NCBI RefSeq assembly: GCF_000935125.1
Contig: NZ_JRKI01000045.1
Span: forward strand, 62,001-126,000
DNA: 64,000 nt
DNA from: Streptomyces natalensis ATCC 27448
GTDB lineage: Bacteria > Actinomycetota > Actinomycetes > Streptomycetales > Streptomycetaceae
Direction: 5' to 3'
Part shown: piece after piece, positions 42,587 to 50,206 of the stretch
How positions within the stretch are numbered: the first letter of the stretch is position 1
Layout: the number at the start of each line of letters is the position of its first letter
The notes under the pieces: generated by a model
Told to the model about the DNA's origin: nothing
What the model saw: the letters and a program-made list of their open reading frames with translations, nothing else
Database searches by the model: none
Program-made: the position numbers and the translations under genes

Positions 42587-44071
42587 ATGAACGAAACGGA
42601 CGTGATCATCATCGGGGGCGGCACCGGCGGCTACGCCACGGCGCTGCGCGCGGCGGCCCTGGGCCTGCGGGTGGTGCTGGCCGAACGCGAGCTGATCGGC
42701 GGCACCTGTCTGCACCGCGGCTGCATCCCCAGCAAGGCGATGCTGCACGCGGCGGAGCTGGTGGACGGGATCGCGGAGGCACGGGAGCGGTGGGGCGTGC
42801 AGGCGAGCGTGGCCGCCGTGGACTGGGCGGCGCTCACCGCCACCCGGGACGACATCGTCGCCCGTAACCACACGGGGGTGGAGGGGCATCTGACGCAGGC
42901 CGGGGTGCAGGTGGTGCGCGGCACGGCGCGGCTGACCGGGCCGCGCACGGTGCGGATCGAGGGCGCCGGGGAGCCGTCCGGCGAGCCGGACGGGGAGTTC
43001 ACGGCCCGGCGCGGGATCGTGCTGGCGACCGGCTCCCGGCCGCGGCTGCTGCCGGGGCTCACGCCGGACGGTAGACGGGTCGTCACCAGCGACGACGCCC
43101 TGTTCGCCCCGGGGCTGCCGCGGTCCGTCCTGGTACTGGGCGGCGGCGCGATCGGCGTCGAATACGCCTCGCTGCACCGCTCGATGGGCGCCGAGGTCAC
43201 CCTGGTGGAGGCCGCGGACCGGCTGCTGCCCCTGGAGGACGCGGACGTGAGCCGCCATCTCGCCCGGGGGCTGAAGAAGCGCGGCATCGCGGTCCGTACG
43301 GGCTCGACGCTGGTGGACACCGAGCTTCTGGAGGACGGCATACGGGCCACCCTGCGCACTCCCCGGGGCGAGCACGTCGTCGTGGAGGCGGAGCGGCTGC
43401 TGGTGGCCGTGGGGCGGGTCCCGGTGACCGACGGACTGGACCTGGCGGCGGCCGGGCCGGCGACGGACGGGCGGGGGTATGTGCCGCCCGCCGACTGGTC
43501 GCGGCTGGAGACCGCCGTCCCGGGCGTCCATGTGGTCGGCGATCTGCTGCCGCCGCCGTCCCTGGGGCTGGCGCACGCCTCGTTCGCGGAGGCCCTGCTG
43601 GTTGCCGAGACCCTGGCGGGCATTCCGTCGCCCCCGGTGGACTACGCCACCGTGCCCCGGGTGACCTACTCCGCACCGCAGACCGCCTCGGTCGGCCTGA
43701 CGGAGGATCAGGCCCGTGCCGGAGGGCGGGCGGTGGCGGTGAACACCATGCCGCTGACGGCGACCGCGAAGGGCATGGTGCACGGGAGGGGCGGCATCGT
43801 GAAGGTGGTCGCGGCGGTGGACGGGGCGGGTGGTGATCGGGGTCTCCCCTGCTCGAACGAAGTTGAGAGCTTGGGGAAGACAGGCGAGGTGCTCGGCGTC
43901 CATCTGGTCGGGCCGCACGTCTCGGAGATGATCGCCGAGAGCCAGCTGATCGTGGGCTGGGACGCCGAACCGTCCGATGTGGCCCGGCATCTGCATGCGC
44001 ACCCGACGCTGTCGGAGGCGGTGGGCGAGGCGTTCCTGACGCTGGCGGGGCGGGGGCTGCACCAGCACTGA
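42587..44071 (+). CDS. Dihydrolipoamide dehydrogenase-like flavoprotein
   Basis: A 494-residue pyridine nucleotide-disulfide oxidoreductase. FAD loop GGGTGGYATA at 10-19, redox disulfide C41/C46 in GGTCLHRGCIPSK, NAD loop GGGAIGVEYASL, and the C-terminal HAHPTLSEAVGEAFL with the HxxxxE active-site pair. It is of the Lpd type rather than glutathione or mercuric reductase, but no 2-oxoacid dehydrogenase genes are beside it. A palindromic repeat near codons 418-431 inserts DRGLPCSNEVESLGKTG, adding a stray Cys between two conserved blocks, so activity may be affected. Divergent from, and likely controlled by, the LysR gene. Confidence 0.88.
   Translation: MNETDVIIIGGGTGGYATALRAAALGLRVVLAERELIGGTCLHRGCIPSKAMLHAAELVDGIAEARERWGVQASVAAVDWAALTATRDDIVARNHTGVEGHLTQAGVQVVRGTARLTGPRTVRIEGAGEPSGEPDGEFTARRGIVLATGSRPRLLPGLTPDGRRVVTSDDALFAPGLPRSVLVLGGGAIGVEYASLHRSMGAEVTLVEAADRLLPLEDADVSRHLARGLKKRGIAVRTGSTLVDTELLEDGIRATLRTPRGEHVVVEAERLLVAVGRVPVTDGLDLAAAGPATDGRGYVPPADWSRLETAVPGVHVVGDLLPPPSLGLAHASFAEALLVAETLAGIPSPPVDYATVPRVTYSAPQTASVGLTEDQARAGGRAVAVNTMPLTATAKGMVHGRGGIVKVVAAVDGAGGDRGLPCSNEVESLGKTGEVLGVHLVGPHVSEMIAESQLIVGWDAEPSDVARHLHAHPTLSEAVGEAFLTLAGRGLHQH
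43839..43879 (+). repeat. Short palindromic repeat inside the Lpd-like gene
   Basis: GGGGTCTCCCCTGCTCGAAC then GAAGTTGAGAGCTTGGGGAAG. Same family as the element at 38449, here inserted in frame. Its hairpin could slow translation of the messenger. Confidence 0.7.
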
Positions 44072-44097
44072 GCGTCGTGGCGCCGTCGGCCGACGCG

Positions 44098-44170
44098 GCC
44101 GCGGATCCGTTCGCCCGCGGATCGGTCAGCCCGCGGATCGGTCAGCTCACGGATCGGTCAGCTCACGGCT
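44098..44170 (+). repeat. Tandem 15-17 bp repeats upstream of the ribosomal protection gene
   Basis: Four imperfect copies of GCGGATCGGTCAGCTCA follow each other, with flanking GATCCGTTCGCCC and GCTCCCTTCGCCC variants. They occupy the gap between the Lpd-like gene and the GTPase gene and could be operator repeats or simple slippage. Confidence 0.6.
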
Positions 44171-44277
44171 CCCTTCGCCCGCGGAACAATTCGGTTGCGG
44201 ACGGGCGTACGTCACCTGTCACCATGACCGCGTACGCCCGTCACCCCCTCCCCCTCCCCCCACCTCAGGAGCCCCGA

Positions 44278-44424
44278 ATGCGCCGATTCCTCGGAACTAC
44301 TCACCGCCCCGTCCGGACGACAGTTCTCGAGGACTCCTCCTTCCATGGCTCCTTCGCACATTCCTGCGCGGTTCCCTGCGCACACCCTCAACATCGGGAT
44401 TCTCGCCCACGTCGACGCTGGTAA
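44278..44424 (+). CDS. Possible leader ORF overlapping the ribosomal protection gene start
   Basis: A 48-codon frame with AGGAG six bases before its ATG (MRRFLGTTHRPVRTT...), ending inside the first 80 bases of the GTPase gene in another frame. An ATG 54 bases earlier is in the same frame. Leader peptides that tune translation are known for tet(M) and erm genes; this arrangement would allow the same, but the peptide itself matches nothing I know. Confidence 0.35.
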   Translation: MRRFLGTTHRPVRTTVLEDSSFHGSFAHSCAVPCAHPQHRDSRPRRRW

Positions 44425-46327
44425 GACCAGCCTGACCGAGCGGCTGCTGTTCGACACCGGTGTCATCGACCGGCTCGGCAGCGTCGACGCCGGTGACACC
44501 CGTACGGACACCGGCGCACTGGAGCGGCAGCGCGGTATCACCATCCGCTCCGCCGTCGCCTCCTTCACCGTCGGCGATGTCCAGATCAACCTCATCGACA
44601 CCCCCGGCCACTCCGACTTCATCGCCGAGGTCGAACGCGCCCTGGGGGTGCTCGACGGCGCCGTCCTGCTGCTGTCCGCGGTGGAGGGCGTCCAGGCCAG
44701 GACCCGGGTCCTGATGAAGACGCTACGGCGGCTGCGGCTGCCCACCCTGCTGTTCGTCAACAAGATCGACCGGGTCGGCGCCCGGGGCGGGCCGCTGCTG
44801 GCGGACATCCGTCGGCTGCTGGTGCCCGTGCCCGTACCGATGACGTCGGTGACCGGGCTCGGCACCGCGCGGGCCCGCGCGGTGCCGTACGACCTGCGGG
44901 ATCCGCGGGCCAGGAACCGGATCGCCGAGACGGTGGCCGAGGCGGACGACGCGATGCTCGCCCAGGTGGTGGAGGGGCCGCCGCCGTCCGCACAGCGGGT
45001 GCGCGCGGCGCTGGCCGCCCGTACGGCCGACGGATCGCTGCACCCGGTGTACTTCGGTTCGGCGCTCGGCGGGCAGGGGGTCGGCGCGCTGATCCAGGGG
45101 ATGGCGGGGCTGATTCCGCCGGCTCCGGTGAGGACGGGCGGGCCGCCGCGGGGCACGGTGTTCGCCGTACACCAGCCGCCGGGCGGCGAGCGGACGGCCC
45201 ATATCCGGCTCTACGAGGGCGAGTTGCGGCCGCGTCAGCAGATCACCCTGCACCGGCGCACGGCGGACGGCGGCCGGACCGCGCTACGGGGCCGGATCAC
45301 CTCCCTGGAGGTCGTCGGACGGCCGCCGGGAGGGCCGCTCGCCCCGGGCCATATCGCGGTGATCCGCGGGCTGCCCGGCGTCCGTACCGGCGACCGCCTC
45401 GGTGAGCTGCGGGAATCCGACGGCGCGCTGTTCGCCTCGCCCACCCTGGAGACCGTCGTCCGCGCGCACGACCCGGCGCACGCCGCCGCCCTGCGCGCCG
45501 CGCTGCTGGCGCTGGCCGACCAGGACCCGCTGCTTGAGACGCGGCCCGCGGACGGCGGCGCGACCTCGGTACTGCTGCACGGCGAGGTACAGAAGGAGAT
45601 CATCGCGGCCACGCTGCACGACGAGTACGGCATCGCGGCCCGGTTCACGCCGAGCCGGGTGGTGTGTGTGGAGCGGCCCTGCGGGGTCGGCGAGGCGTCG
45701 TACGAGATCGCCAAGCGGGGCCACTCCGGGCACTGGGCGACGGTCGGGCTGCGGGTCGAGCCGGGTGCGCAGGGTTCCGGCGCCGTCTTCGCCTACGAGA
45801 CCGAACTGGGCGCGCTGCCGCACGGCTTCCACCAGGCCATCGAGGAAACCGTCCTGGCGACGCTGCGGCAGGGGCCGAGGGGGTGGGCGGTGACGGACTG
45901 CCGGGTGGTGCTGACCCGCTCCGGGTTCGTGGGCCCGGTGAGCACCGCCGGGGACTTCCGCGCGGTCACCCCGGGCGTGCTCCTACGGGCCCTGCGCCGG
46001 GCCGGGACCCGCCTCTACGAGCCGTATCACGCCTTCGAGGCGGAGCTGCCGTCCGACGCACTGGCGGCGGTCACCGCCCGGCTCGCCGCGCTGGACGCGG
46101 AACTCGACGAGACGACCGGCGGGGAGACGGGCGGAGACACGGGCGGAGAGGGGAACTGGCTGGTGCGCGGGACCCTGCCGGCACGCCGTGTCCGGGAGGC
46201 CGAGGGGATGCTGCCCGGTCTGACACGCGGTGAGGGCGTGTGGACCTCCCATCCTTCGGGGGACCGGGCGGTGCGCGAGGGTGCGGGCGGCGTGGACGAC
46301 GCCGCTCAACGCTCCGTCAGAACGTAG
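44345..46327 (+). CDS. OtrA/TetM-type ribosomal protection GTPase
   Basis: A 660-residue EF-G-like GTPase closest in pattern to OtrA of oxytetracycline producers. G domain with AHVDAGKTSLTE (P-loop), LERQRGITIRSAVASF, LIDTPGHSDFIAEVERALGVLDGAVLLLSAVEG and FVNKIDRVGAR; then EVQKEIIAATL and a domain IV/V ending RDL/RVREAEGMLPGLTRGEGVW. Such proteins dislodge tetracycline from the ribosome. The last 40 residues after domain V are unusual. No tetracycline biosynthesis genes are visible here, so it may be general self-protection or a translation factor. Ends 22 bases inside the convergent FHA gene. Confidence 0.88.
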   Translation: MAPSHIPARFPAHTLNIGILAHVDAGKTSLTERLLFDTGVIDRLGSVDAGDTRTDTGALERQRGITIRSAVASFTVGDVQINLIDTPGHSDFIAEVERALGVLDGAVLLLSAVEGVQARTRVLMKTLRRLRLPTLLFVNKIDRVGARGGPLLADIRRLLVPVPVPMTSVTGLGTARARAVPYDLRDPRARNRIAETVAEADDAMLAQVVEGPPPSAQRVRAALAARTADGSLHPVYFGSALGGQGVGALIQGMAGLIPPAPVRTGGPPRGTVFAVHQPPGGERTAHIRLYEGELRPRQQITLHRRTADGGRTALRGRITSLEVVGRPPGGPLAPGHIAVIRGLPGVRTGDRLGELRESDGALFASPTLETVVRAHDPAHAAALRAALLALADQDPLLETRPADGGATSVLLHGEVQKEIIAATLHDEYGIAARFTPSRVVCVERPCGVGEASYEIAKRGHSGHWATVGLRVEPGAQGSGAVFAYETELGALPHGFHQAIEETVLATLRQGPRGWAVTDCRVVLTRSGFVGPVSTAGDFRAVTPGVLLRALRRAGTRLYEPYHAFEAELPSDALAAVTARLAALDAELDETTGGETGGDTGGEGNWLVRGTLPARRVREAEGMLPGLTRGEGVWTSHPSGDRAVREGAGGVDDAAQRSVRT

Positions 46328-46851
46328 TCCACCCGGCCGAACGTGATGTGATCGCCGGGCCCCACCGGCACCTCGCCCACCACCCGGCGCCCGTTGACAC
46401 AGGTGCCGTTGGTGGAGCCGAGGTCGCGCAGCATCCAGCCGCTGCCGGCGCTGCGCAGTTCGGCGTGCGCGCGGGAGACCGTCTCGTGGTTGAGCCGCAG
46501 GCCGACACCCGGCGCCCGCCCTATGAGCAGCGGGAACGGGCCCGGCTCCGGCAGCAGCAGCTTCGGCAGTCGCTCCGTGCGCCAGGCCCGGCGCACCCTG
46601 ATGTGGAACGCCGACACCCGGCCGACCGTCCGCAGGACCGCACCCTGGACCTTGCCCCGGCTCTCCAAGTCGGCCGTGGCCAGGGCGAGATCGGAGTGCT
46701 GCTGGGCGGTGAGGACGAGTTCCAGCCGACGCAGAAAGGTGTCCTGGGACAGCCGTCCCTGTGCCGCGCCGTCGCGCAGCAGGTCGAGGGCGCGTTCCCG
46801 GTCCGCGTCGGACGGGCGCATCGGCCCTGCGGGGAACTCGAGCGAAGTCAT
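46306..46851 (-). CDS. DUF1707 and FHA domain protein
   Basis: A 181-residue protein: an N-terminal DUF1707 (RPSDADRERALDLLRDGAAQGRLSQDTFLRRLELVLTA), a short basic linker, and a C-terminal FHA domain (LLIGRAPGVGLRLNHETVSRAHAELR; MLRDLGSTNGTCVNGRRV; GDHITFGRVDYVL). GR, SRAH and STNGT are the phosphothreonine-binding residues, so it should read Ser/Thr-kinase signals. No kinase gene is adjacent. Confidence 0.9.
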   Translation of the reverse strand: MTSLEFPAGPMRPSDADRERALDLLRDGAAQGRLSQDTFLRRLELVLTAQQHSDLALATADLESRGKVQGAVLRTVGRVSAFHIRVRRAWRTERLPKLLLPEPGPFPLLIGRAPGVGLRLNHETVSRAHAELRSAGSGWMLRDLGSTNGTCVNGRRVVGEVPVGPGDHITFGRVDYVLTER

Positions 46852-47147
46852 TCTGTGATTCTGCGGTGGGCGTGAGCCGCTGTCCAGCGAGCTGTCGGCC
46901 TGCGGCGATGCAACCGGTGCGGCGGGCGGGACGCTTGTGGCCTGCGGGACGGATGCGCGGCGGAATGGCGCAATCGGCGGCGCGAAGTCACGCCATCTCG
47001 CCATGCCTGCCTGTCGGGAGGGCGGACGGCGTGCTTTCGTCGTCGGGAGGGCGAAAGGCCCAGGGCAACCACCCGGGGCGGGAAGGCCGAGGGGAGGCCC
47101 AGGGCGGGAAGGCCCCGGGCCGAAAGCCTCAGGAAGGAGTCAGCGCC

Positions 47148-48980
47148 GTGCTGTTCGAGGTGTGGGCGCCGAGCGCCGAACAGGTCACGCTCCAGTGGGC
47201 GGGCACCCGGGCCGCCGAACCGCCGCTCCCTCTGGAGCGCGATACGGAACGCGACGGCTGGTGGCGCGCGAGGGCGCAGGCCCGGGACGGCGACCGCTAC
47301 GCCTACCGCCTCGACGGCGGCCCGCCGCTGCCCGATCCGCGCGCCGCCCGGCTGCCGGACGGCCCCGGCGGCCCCGGGGCGGTCGTCGACCACACCCGGT
47401 TCCCCTGGCGGCACCCCTGGCCCGGCCGCCCGCTGCCCGGTGCGGTCCTCTACGAGCTGCACATCGGCACGTACACCCCCGAGGGCGCCTTCGACGCCGC
47501 CGCCGACCGCCTCGCGCACCTGGCGGACCTGGGGATCACCCATGTCTCCCTCCTGCCCGTGTGCCCGTTCCCCGGCCGGCACGGCTGGGGCTACGACGGG
47601 ATCGCACCCTGGGCGGTCCATGAACCGTACGGCGGGCCGGACGGGCTCAAGCGGTTCGTGGACGCCGCACACGGGCACGGCCTCGGGGTCGTCCTCGACG
47701 TCGTCCACAACCACCTCGGCCCGTCGGGCAACCTCCTCCCCTCCTTCGGGCCGTACTTCACCGACACCCACCACACGCCCTGGGGGACGGCGGTCAATCT
47801 CGACGCCCCCGGCTCCGACGAGGTGCGTCACTACTTCATCGGCAGCGCGCTCGCCTGGCTGCGCGACTACCGGATCGACGGACTGCGGCTGGATGCGGTG
47901 CACGCGCTGCACGATTCCCGCGCCCGGCACTTCCTGGCCGAACTGTCCGCCGCCGTGGACGCGCTGGCCGGCCATCTGCGACGGCCGCTGTTCCTGATCG
48001 CCGAGTCCGACCGCAACGATCCGCTCACCACCGCACCACGGGCGAGCGGCGGCCACGGCCTGCACGCCCAGTGGAACGACGACTTCCACCACGCGCTGCA
48101 CACCGCCCTCACCGGCGAATCCCAGGGCTATTACGCCGACTTCGCCCGCGCCCCGCTCGCCGCCCTCGCCAAGACTCTGACCAGTGGTTTCTTCCACGAC
48201 GGTACGTATTCCAGCTTCCGCGGCCGCACCCACGGCGCCCCGCGCGACCCGCGCCGCACACCCCCGTACCGGCTGCTGTGCTACGCCCAGACCCACGACC
48301 AGATCGGCAACCGCGCGCTCGGCGACCGCCTCGCGGCCACCCTCTCCCCCGGCCTGCTGGCCTGCGCCGCCGCGCTGGTTCTGTGCGCGCCCTTCACCCC
48401 GATGCTCTTCATGGGCGAGGAGTGGGGCGCCCGGACGCCCTGGCAGTACTTCACGGACCATACGGATCCGCAGCTGGCGGAGGCGGTACGGGCCGGCCGC
48501 CGCCGGGAGTTCGCCGCCCACGACTGGGGCGGTACGGATGCCGACTGGCCCGACCCGCAGGATCCGGCCACCCGTGACCGCTGCGTCCTCGACTGGTCCG
48601 AACCCGACGTCGCACCGCATGCCGCCCTGCTCGCCTGGCACCGGACCCTGCTCCGCCTGCGACGCGAACTGCCGGCACTGACGGATCCGGATCCGGCCCG
48701 CACCCAGGTGATCCACGACGAGAAGGCCCGCTGGCTCTCCCTACGGCGCGGTCCCGTCCACGTGACCGTCAACCTGTCACACGACTCGGTGGCCACCATC
48801 CCGCTCGGCACCCCGACCGGGCCCGCGCCGCGCCTGCACGTCCTGGCCGCTTGGGGCGAGGGGGGCGGGACCGGTGGGATCGATGTGGCTGGTGCTGATG
48901 GCGGGGTGGTGCGGGTGGGGGCGGAATCGGTGGTGGTCGTGGGGGAAGACCCGTTGCGTGGGGGAAAATCCGTTGCGTGA
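47148..48980 (+). CDS. treZ: Malto-oligosyltrehalose trehalohydrolase
   Basis: A 610-residue GH13 enzyme that releases trehalose from the product of TreY. Short CBM48 N terminus (FEVWAPSAEQVTLQWAG), GRHGWGYDGIAPWAVHEPYGGP, DVVHNHLGPSGN, the nucleophile in IDGLRLDAVHAL, FLIAESDRNDP, and CYAQTHDQIGNRALGDRL. GTG start after AAGGAG. The 3' end runs into tandem GGGGGAAGACCCGTTGCG-like repeats, which lengthen the C terminus with a Val/Gly-rich tail. Confidence 0.95.
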   Translation: MLFEVWAPSAEQVTLQWAGTRAAEPPLPLERDTERDGWWRARAQARDGDRYAYRLDGGPPLPDPRAARLPDGPGGPGAVVDHTRFPWRHPWPGRPLPGAVLYELHIGTYTPEGAFDAAADRLAHLADLGITHVSLLPVCPFPGRHGWGYDGIAPWAVHEPYGGPDGLKRFVDAAHGHGLGVVLDVVHNHLGPSGNLLPSFGPYFTDTHHTPWGTAVNLDAPGSDEVRHYFIGSALAWLRDYRIDGLRLDAVHALHDSRARHFLAELSAAVDALAGHLRRPLFLIAESDRNDPLTTAPRASGGHGLHAQWNDDFHHALHTALTGESQGYYADFARAPLAALAKTLTSGFFHDGTYSSFRGRTHGAPRDPRRTPPYRLLCYAQTHDQIGNRALGDRLAATLSPGLLACAAALVLCAPFTPMLFMGEEWGARTPWQYFTDHTDPQLAEAVRAGRRREFAAHDWGGTDADWPDPQDPATRDRCVLDWSEPDVAPHAALLAWHRTLLRLRRELPALTDPDPARTQVIHDEKARWLSLRRGPVHVTVNLSHDSVATIPLGTPTGPAPRLHVLAAWGEGGGTGGIDVAGADGGVVRVGAESVVVVGEDPLRGGKSVA

Positions 48981-49680
48981 GGGACATTCCGTTGTAGGGG
49001 AAATCCCCTAGGGGATGAGAAGACCCCCTACGGGCCATAACGTCCCGGGAGCGGGGGATGGTTCCCGGCGGCGGGGTTCGTTTTCGGCCGACATATGCGC
49101 CGGTTGCCCTCCATGCGGGGAACGCGCATTCCGATGCGCCGAAGACACAGAACAACAGGCAGAAGACGCAGAAGACACGGAAGATGCAGAAGATACAGAC
49201 ATCGGACGCCATCTCACCTATCTCACCTATCTCACCTATCTCACCTATCTCACCTATCTCATCCCCATCGGATACTCATCAATATGTAATGGAGACATGC
49301 GCGTAGAGGCATTACCGTAAAGACCCCATGCCGGAATTTTCCCCTGAGGACACCCCGTAAGGCAGCGCGCCAGCATTTTGACCTCAAGCCCAACAAATCT
49401 ACAGGTCAGACTTATTCCTGCAAATTCCCGCGAATCGAATCCTTTCCCCGGGTCACATTGCCAGCTCCTGGCGGCGTAATTTCCAGCAGGTAAAAAAACC
49501 GCATGCCGCATTGCCCGCCGCTCAGCAGCCGTGATTACATTCCGCGAACACCGTCGCCGCCACAGACGTCCCCGACGTCCGCCATCGGCTGCGCGGCACC
49601 ATCGCACCGGCCAGATTGACTTCACCGTCGCCCCGTCGGCGCGAATTCAAAGGCCAGAGAATCGAAGGGAACGGCACGCC
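48981..49680. other. 700-bp gap with microsatellite-like repeats, lower GC
   Basis: No convincing gene. From the treZ stop: a hairpin TAGGGGA/TCCCCTA that may terminate treZ, then two 9-base tandem tracts, GCAGAAGAY-type (about 49159-49200) and five perfect ATCTCACCT copies (49211-49255). Open frames on both strands pass through them only because the unit is a multiple of three. The right third is clearly lower in GC and may hold the promoter of the small peptide gene. Confidence 0.6.
49159..49264 (+). repeat. Paired 9-bp tandem repeat tracts
   Basis: Tract one: GCAGAAGAC twice, ACGGAAGAT, GCAGAAGAT, ACAGACATC. Tract two: ATCTCACCT five times exactly, then ATCTCATCC. The period is the same in both although the sequences differ, which is unusual in intergenic Streptomyces DNA. 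Confidence 0.8.
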
Positions 49681-49899
49681 ATGCGCAACGGCTTCACCTC
49701 TGAGATAAACGCCTCCGAAATTTCCGACAGCGAGCTGGACGGAATTTCCGGCGGGCTCGCCAGCGGCAGCCTCGAGATTGCCGGCCACGGCGGCTCGGTG
49801 AACGTCGGCGACGTCGCCGGAACCGCCCAGGCCCTCGCGGCCGAGACGCCCGCCTCGCAGCTCGCCCAGCTGGTCACGGTGCACACCTTCGGCATCTGA
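49681..49899 (+). CDS. Double-glycine-leader peptide, Cys-free (type A2 lantipeptide-like)
   Basis: A 72-residue precursor-like peptide. Residues 1-25 (EINASEISDSELDGISGG) form a bacteriocin-type leader with the ELDxxSGG motif ending at G24-G25. The putative core of 47 residues is rich in Gly, Ala, Val, Ser and Thr and contains no Cys, so lanthionine rings cannot form. AAGGGA lies about 10 bases upstream of the ATG. No lanthionine synthetase, C39 peptidase transporter or other RiPP enzyme is in the window. Streptomyces genomes carry orphan peptides of this kind labelled type A2 lantipeptide, function unknown. Confidence 0.7.
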   Translation: MRNGFTSEINASEISDSELDGISGGLASGSLEIAGHGGSVNVGDVAGTAQALAAETPASQLAQLVTVHTFGI

Positions 49900-49940
49900 G
49901 CCGCGCACCTGCGCCCTGCGCGCCACCTAGGCCGCATCCG

Positions 49941-49967
49941 AACCCCGGGACCCCGCGTCCCGGGGTT
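49941..49967 (+). terminator. Terminator of the double-glycine peptide gene
   Basis: AACCCCGGGAC, loop CCCGC, GTCCCGGGGTT: a perfect 11-bp stem 41 bases after the peptide stop. Confidence 0.85.
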
Positions 49968-50206
49968 CCTGCATGTGACGACGCAACGGCGTGACGACCC
50001 GACGACGCAACAACGGCACAGCCCCTCCCCCACCCCCGGACTCCCCCAGCGAGGTTCGCGCCACAAAACGGCCGACCCAAATCCCCCTAAAAGGCCACAC
50101 CTTCGCCCCGCTCAGCGCCCCGTTCCCCCTCCGGACGACACCCCGCGAACGATCAAACAAACGGCGGGTTAGCATATGAGCGCCGCCTAGCTCGAAAGAT
50201 AAGCCT
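49968..50206 (+). promoter_or_regulatory. Promoter region of the long-form GAPDH gene
   Basis: A possible -10, TAGCAT at 50170-50175, lies about 30 bases before the GTG; no good -35 is visible. The left part holds a repeated GACGACGCAAC motif. No gene in this 239-base gap. Confidence 0.4.

Noticed and set aside
49015..49320. A 101-codon plus-strand frame with (LTY)5 and Glu/Asp-rich repeats, and an antisense Cys/Phe-rich frame
   Set aside because: Both exist because the 9-base repeats are multiples of three. Neither has a good ribosome site or recognisable domain.
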